From contig CACZOT010000156.1 in NCBI GenBank assembly GCA_902782795.1, forward strand, positions 1 to 7,913: a stretch of DNA of 7,913 nucleotides, read 5' to 3'. Both the position numbers and the translations under genes were made by a program. This document shows, in pieces, positions 5,568 to 7,913 of this stretch. The notes under the pieces were generated by a model, which was given only the letters and a program-made list of their open reading frames with translations, was not told the DNA's origin and made no database searches. Numbering within the stretch: position 1 is the stretch's first letter; each line of letters opens with the position of its first letter. The DNA is from an uncultured Eubacteriales bacterium. Lineage in GTDB: Bacteria; Bacillota; Clostridia; Christensenellales; Aristaeellaceae.

Positions 5568-6992
5568 TTAATCGCCCCATCCGGCGAGGCGGGCGATGGC
5601 GTGGGCGAAGATCTTCACGCTGAGCACGAACTTGTCGATGGCCACGCTCTCGTCCGGCATATGGCAGGGATCGGGATCGCCGGGGAAGTTGAAGCCAAAA
5701 GCGACCGTGTTCGGCATCATGCGGGAATAGGTCCCACCGCCGATAGCAAAGGCGTAGGCGGGCAGGCCGGTCACCTCATGATATGCTTCGAGCAGGCCCT
5801 TCACGATCGGACTGTCGGCGGGGACATGGTGCGGGCCGCGGTGGCCGAGGCAGGTCACGGCCAGCGCAGGGGAGACGGCCAGGGCGATTTTGCCCGTGAG
5901 GACCGCCGCGTCGCCGCAGATGGGGACGCGGTTGTCCAGCGTTGCCGAGAGCGTGTGGCCATCATAGCGAAGCAGCCCGAGGTTGCTGGTCAGCGCGCCG
6001 GATTCCTCGTCGGAGATGGCGATGTCCAGGCCGCTGCCGTCGCCCTTCAGGCCGATCTTCTCGGCAAGCGTGCGCAGAGGGGCGGCGATGGCGGCGCCAG
6101 CGCCGATCGCGTTCAGGGCGATGAGGAGCATGCCCGCCGCGTTGACGCCGAGCTCCGGCGTGGAGGCGTGTGCGGAGAGGCCGACGGCCTCGATCCTGGC
6201 GCGGCCACCGCCCAGATCGGTCAACACCAGATGCGCGCCTGTCTTATCGCAATGCGCGGCGCAGAGGCGTTCCAGCTCGGCGAAGGGAACCGTTTCCGTG
6301 CCGACGACGGCGTGCGCCTTGCCGGGCACCACATTCACGGCCTCGCCCGCGTACAGCTCGTATACGGGGATGCGATCCTCGCCGACAGCCTGCGCCTCTG
6401 CGCTCAGCCGAACGGTCAGGCCGCCCTTTTCGATGTTGATGACGGGGAATTCTGCGTCCGGTGAGAAGCCGTAATCGGGCATCTGGCGGTGGGCGGCGTA
6501 ATAGCGCATATCCTGCATGCCGGTCTCCTCGTCGCTGCCGAGGATGAGCCGCACGGCGTCGCGCATGGGCACGCCGCTCTCGCGCACGGCCCGCATGGCG
6601 TAGAGCGCCGCCAGAGCCGGGCCCTTGTCGTCCATGACGCCGCGGCCGTACATGCGCCCGTCGGCGACGGTGAGTTCAAAGGGCGGCTTGGTCCAGCCGT
6701 CGCCCGCGGGCACGACGTCCATGTGGCAGAGCATGCCCATGGTCTTCTCGCCTTCGCCCATCTGTACGGAACCGGCGTACCCGTCCACGTTCTCGACCGT
6801 GAAGCCGAGGGAAGCGGCGTCCGCGAGGGCCTTGTCCAGCGCGCGGCGCGGCTCCTCGCCGAAGGGCTTGCCCTCGCCCGAGGGGGCGGCGTTCACGCTG
6901 GGGATGGCGATCCAACCGCGCAGCATCTCCACCATCTCGCCCTGCCAGGAATCCACCAGGGCGTCCATCTTCTCGAAATACTTGGGATCCAT
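5568..6992 (-). CDS. pepV: PepV-like dipeptidase (peptidase family M20)
   Basis: A 474-residue cytoplasmic di-zinc dipeptidase of the PepV type, which cleaves dipeptides with unblocked N-termini; the length matches Lactobacillus PepV (about 470). Metal and catalytic residues can be read off: His90 and Asp92 in CHMDVVPAGDGW, bridging Asp121 in GRGVMDDKGP, catalytic Glu155 with metal ligand Glu156 in SDEETG, Asp179 in FSPDAEFPVINIEKGG, and C-terminal His444 in DPCHMPDE. His275 in GLSAHASTPE lies in the lid/dimerisation-type domain and matches the transition-state His of PepV. The GGGTYSRMMPNTVAFG block (418-433) is also diagnostic. The ATG at 6992 follows AAGGAGG by 9 nt; the frame extends to a TTG at 7028, which lies upstream of that site and inside the repeat region. 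It follows uvrC by 55 bp. Copies of a shared 13-bp motif flank the gene on both sides, hinting at gene-specific regulation. Confidence 0.93.
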   Translation of the reverse strand: MDPKYFEKMDALVDSWQGEMVEMLRGWIAIPSVNAAPSGEGKPFGEEPRRALDKALADAASLGFTVENVDGYAGSVQMGEGEKTMGMLCHMDVVPAGDGWTKPPFELTVADGRMYGRGVMDDKGPALAALYAMRAVRESGVPMRDAVRLILGSDEETGMQDMRYYAAHRQMPDYGFSPDAEFPVINIEKGGLTVRLSAEAQAVGEDRIPVYELYAGEAVNVVPGKAHAVVGTETVPFAELERLCAAHCDKTGAHLVLTDLGGGRARIEAVGLSAHASTPELGVNAAGMLLIALNAIGAGAAIAAPLRTLAEKIGLKGDGSGLDIAISDEESGALTSNLGLLRYDGHTLSATLDNRVPICGDAAVLTGKIALAVSPALAVTCLGHRGPHHVPADSPIVKGLLEAYHEVTGLPAYAFAIGGGTYSRMMPNTVAFGFNFPGDPDPCHMPDESVAIDKFVLSVKIFAHAIARLAGWGD

Positions 6993-7000
6993 CGAAAACG

Positions 7001-7008
7001 ACCTCCTT
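7001..7008 (-). promoter_or_regulatory. Ribosome binding site of the dipeptidase gene
   Basis: AAGGAGGT on the minus strand, a near-perfect anti-16S match, 9 nt before the ATG at 6992. It rules out the in-frame TTG at 7028 as the start. Confidence 0.85.
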
Positions 7009-7011
7009 AAA

Positions 7012-7044
7012 CAAACCAAAGTCTGCAATTACAGACCGTAGTCT
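7012..7044 (-). repeat. Tandem AGACYWYGGTYTG motifs and right copy of the 20-bp inverted repeat
   Basis: On the minus strand, AGACTACGGTCTG (7044-7032) and AGACTTTGGTTTG (7024-7012) are direct repeats, 10 of 13 identical, starting 20 bp apart, about two helical turns. Bases 7025-7044 are the inverted partner of 5540-5559 with one mismatch. The block fills most of the 55-bp gap between uvrC and the dipeptidase ribosome binding site, where an operator would be expected. No clear promoter boxes are visible beside it. Confidence 0.65.
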
Positions 7045-7047
7045 CTA

Positions 7048-7913
7048 TTAATCCGGGCTGCCATGGAAATAGGCGTACACCGCCTCCGCGGAGCGGATAT
7101 CCATGCCGTCGATCTGGCGCAGCGTTTCCACGTCGGCCTGCTTGAGCTCTTCCATGGTACGGAAAGCGGAGAGCAGGGCCTTGCGGCGCTTTGGGCCGAC
7201 TCCGGCGATGGTCTCCAGCTGTGAGGAAACGGATTTTTTCCCACGCAGCTTGCGGTGGTGGGTGATGCCGAAGCGATGCGCCTCGTCGCGCAGGCGCTGG
7301 ATCAAATGCAGCGCCGGGCTGGAGCGGGGCAGGAGCAGGCTCTCCTTTTCACCCGGCAGGATGATCTCCTCGATGCGCTTGGCCAGGCCGAACATGGGGA
7401 TCTCCAGGCCCGCCTCGTGCATGGCCTCCTGCGCCGCGGCGACCTGTCCCGGGCCGCCGTCGATGAGGATGAGGTCCGGCAGATCGCTGAACGATCCGCC
7501 CTCGGGCGGCAGCCCCTGGGCTGCGCGCTCCTCCTGTTCCCGCAGGCCGTGGGTGAGGCGGCGGTAGATGACTTCGTGCATGGAGGCGAAATCGTTCGGG
7601 CCCTCCACGGTCTTGATGCGGAAATGGCGGTAGGCCTGGTTGGCGCTGACGCCGTCGATCATCACCACCATGGAGCCCACGGACAGCGCGCCGGAGGTGT
7701 TGGAGATATCGTATCCCTCGATCCGGCGCGGCGGCTCGGGAAGGCCCAGCACGTCGGCGAGTTCGATGAGCGCGCCCTCGGTGCGCATGTAGCTGCTCGC
7801 CAGGCGCTTCTGACGCTTGGCCGCGGCCTCTCGCAGGTTCTTCTTGGCAAGCTCCAGAAGGTGATGCTTTTCTCCGCGCTGCGGGGCGGCGACGCGCACC
7901 TTCGCGCGGCCGG
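7048..7913 (-). CDS. uvrC: UvrC, excinuclease ABC subunit C (C-terminal part; 5' end beyond the window)
   Basis: About 288 C-terminal residues of the nucleotide-excision-repair nuclease that, with UvrA and UvrB, cuts both sides of bulky DNA lesions. The frame is open to the window edge and begins mid-domain with the conserved VAAPQRGEK, so the N-terminal GIY-YIG nuclease (3' cut) and UvrB-binding motif are outside. Present here is the RNase H-like 5' nuclease domain: EGYDISNTSGALSVGSMVV, GPNDFASMHEVIYRR, PDLILIDGGPGQ and DEAHRFGITHHRKLR. These hold the acidic residues and His that correspond to Asp399, Asp438, Asp466 and His538 of the E. coli enzyme. The end carries a tandem helix-hairpin-helix DNA-binding domain (LETIAGVGPKRRKALL and LRQIDGMDIRSAEAVY). 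It stops at TAA 7048-7050. No terminator separates it from the dipeptidase gene, so the two may be co-transcribed. Confidence 0.96.
   Translation of the reverse strand, partial: GRAKVRVAAPQRGEKHHLLELAKKNLREAAAKRQKRLASSYMRTEGALIELADVLGLPEPPRRIEGYDISNTSGALSVGSMVVMIDGVSANQAYRHFRIKTVEGPNDFASMHEVIYRRLTHGLREQEERAAQGLPPEGGSFSDLPDLILIDGGPGQVAAAQEAMHEAGLEIPMFGLAKRIEEIILPGEKESLLLPRSSPALHLIQRLRDEAHRFGITHHRKLRGKKSVSSQLETIAGVGPKRRKALLSAFRTMEELKQADVETLRQIDGMDIRSAEAVYAYFHGSPD

Noticed and set aside
5556..6464. 302-codon plus-strand open frame opposite the dipeptidase gene
   Set aside because: Antisense to intact M20 metal-binding motifs; the composition is that of a shadow frame.
5540..7044. The 20-bp inverted repeats as the ends of a mobile element carrying the dipeptidase gene
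   Set aside because: There is no transposase or integrase, no target-site duplication was seen, the cargo is a core metabolic gene, and additional motif copies lie beside the repeats, which fits regulatory sites better.

Overview
The window reads as about 8 kb of chromosome from a GC-rich, endospore-forming member of the Firmicutes, most likely class Clostridia. The pointers are a SpoIID-type sporulation lytic transglycosylase, a PepV-type M20 dipeptidase, strong AAGGAGG-like ribosome binding sites, and intrinsic hairpin-plus-T-tract terminators. I cannot place genus or species. All genes lie on the minus strand, so transcription runs from high to low coordinates. The long plus-strand open frames are mirror images caused by high GC.

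In transcription order: (1) the C-terminal half of uvrC (7048-7913, running off the window edge); (2) a PepV-like dipeptidase (5568-6992); (3) a membrane-anchored SpoIID/LytB-domain protein with a C-terminal SH3 domain (3456-5396) ending at a strong terminator; (4) a small secreted or lipoprotein gene (2638-3331), read here as two-fold frameshifted, with its own promoter, a perfect 16-bp palindrome in the leader and its own terminator; (5) a two-gene operon of a MATE-family multidrug/cation antiporter (1112-2503) and a cytoplasmic CE15-like alpha/beta hydrolase (66-1094). The operon is driven by a near-consensus SigA promoter and closed by a GC-rich hairpin at the left edge.

The genes do not form one pathway: DNA repair, peptide turnover, sporulation wall remodelling, efflux and ester hydrolysis. 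The structure that genes do not explain lies in the gaps. A 13-bp motif, AGACYWYGGTYTG, occurs four times, only in the two gaps flanking the dipeptidase gene. Two copies sit inside a 20-bp inverted repeat with one mismatch, and two arm a 41-nt dyad. Other points are the palindrome at the lipoprotein promoter, a SpoIID domain split by Pro/Ser/Thr-rich linkers, and a CE15-like hydrolase with Asp where the fungal enzymes have Glu. I found no CRISPR array, tRNA, rRNA, insertion sequence or evident defence system, and nothing I would call a clearly new multi-gene system.
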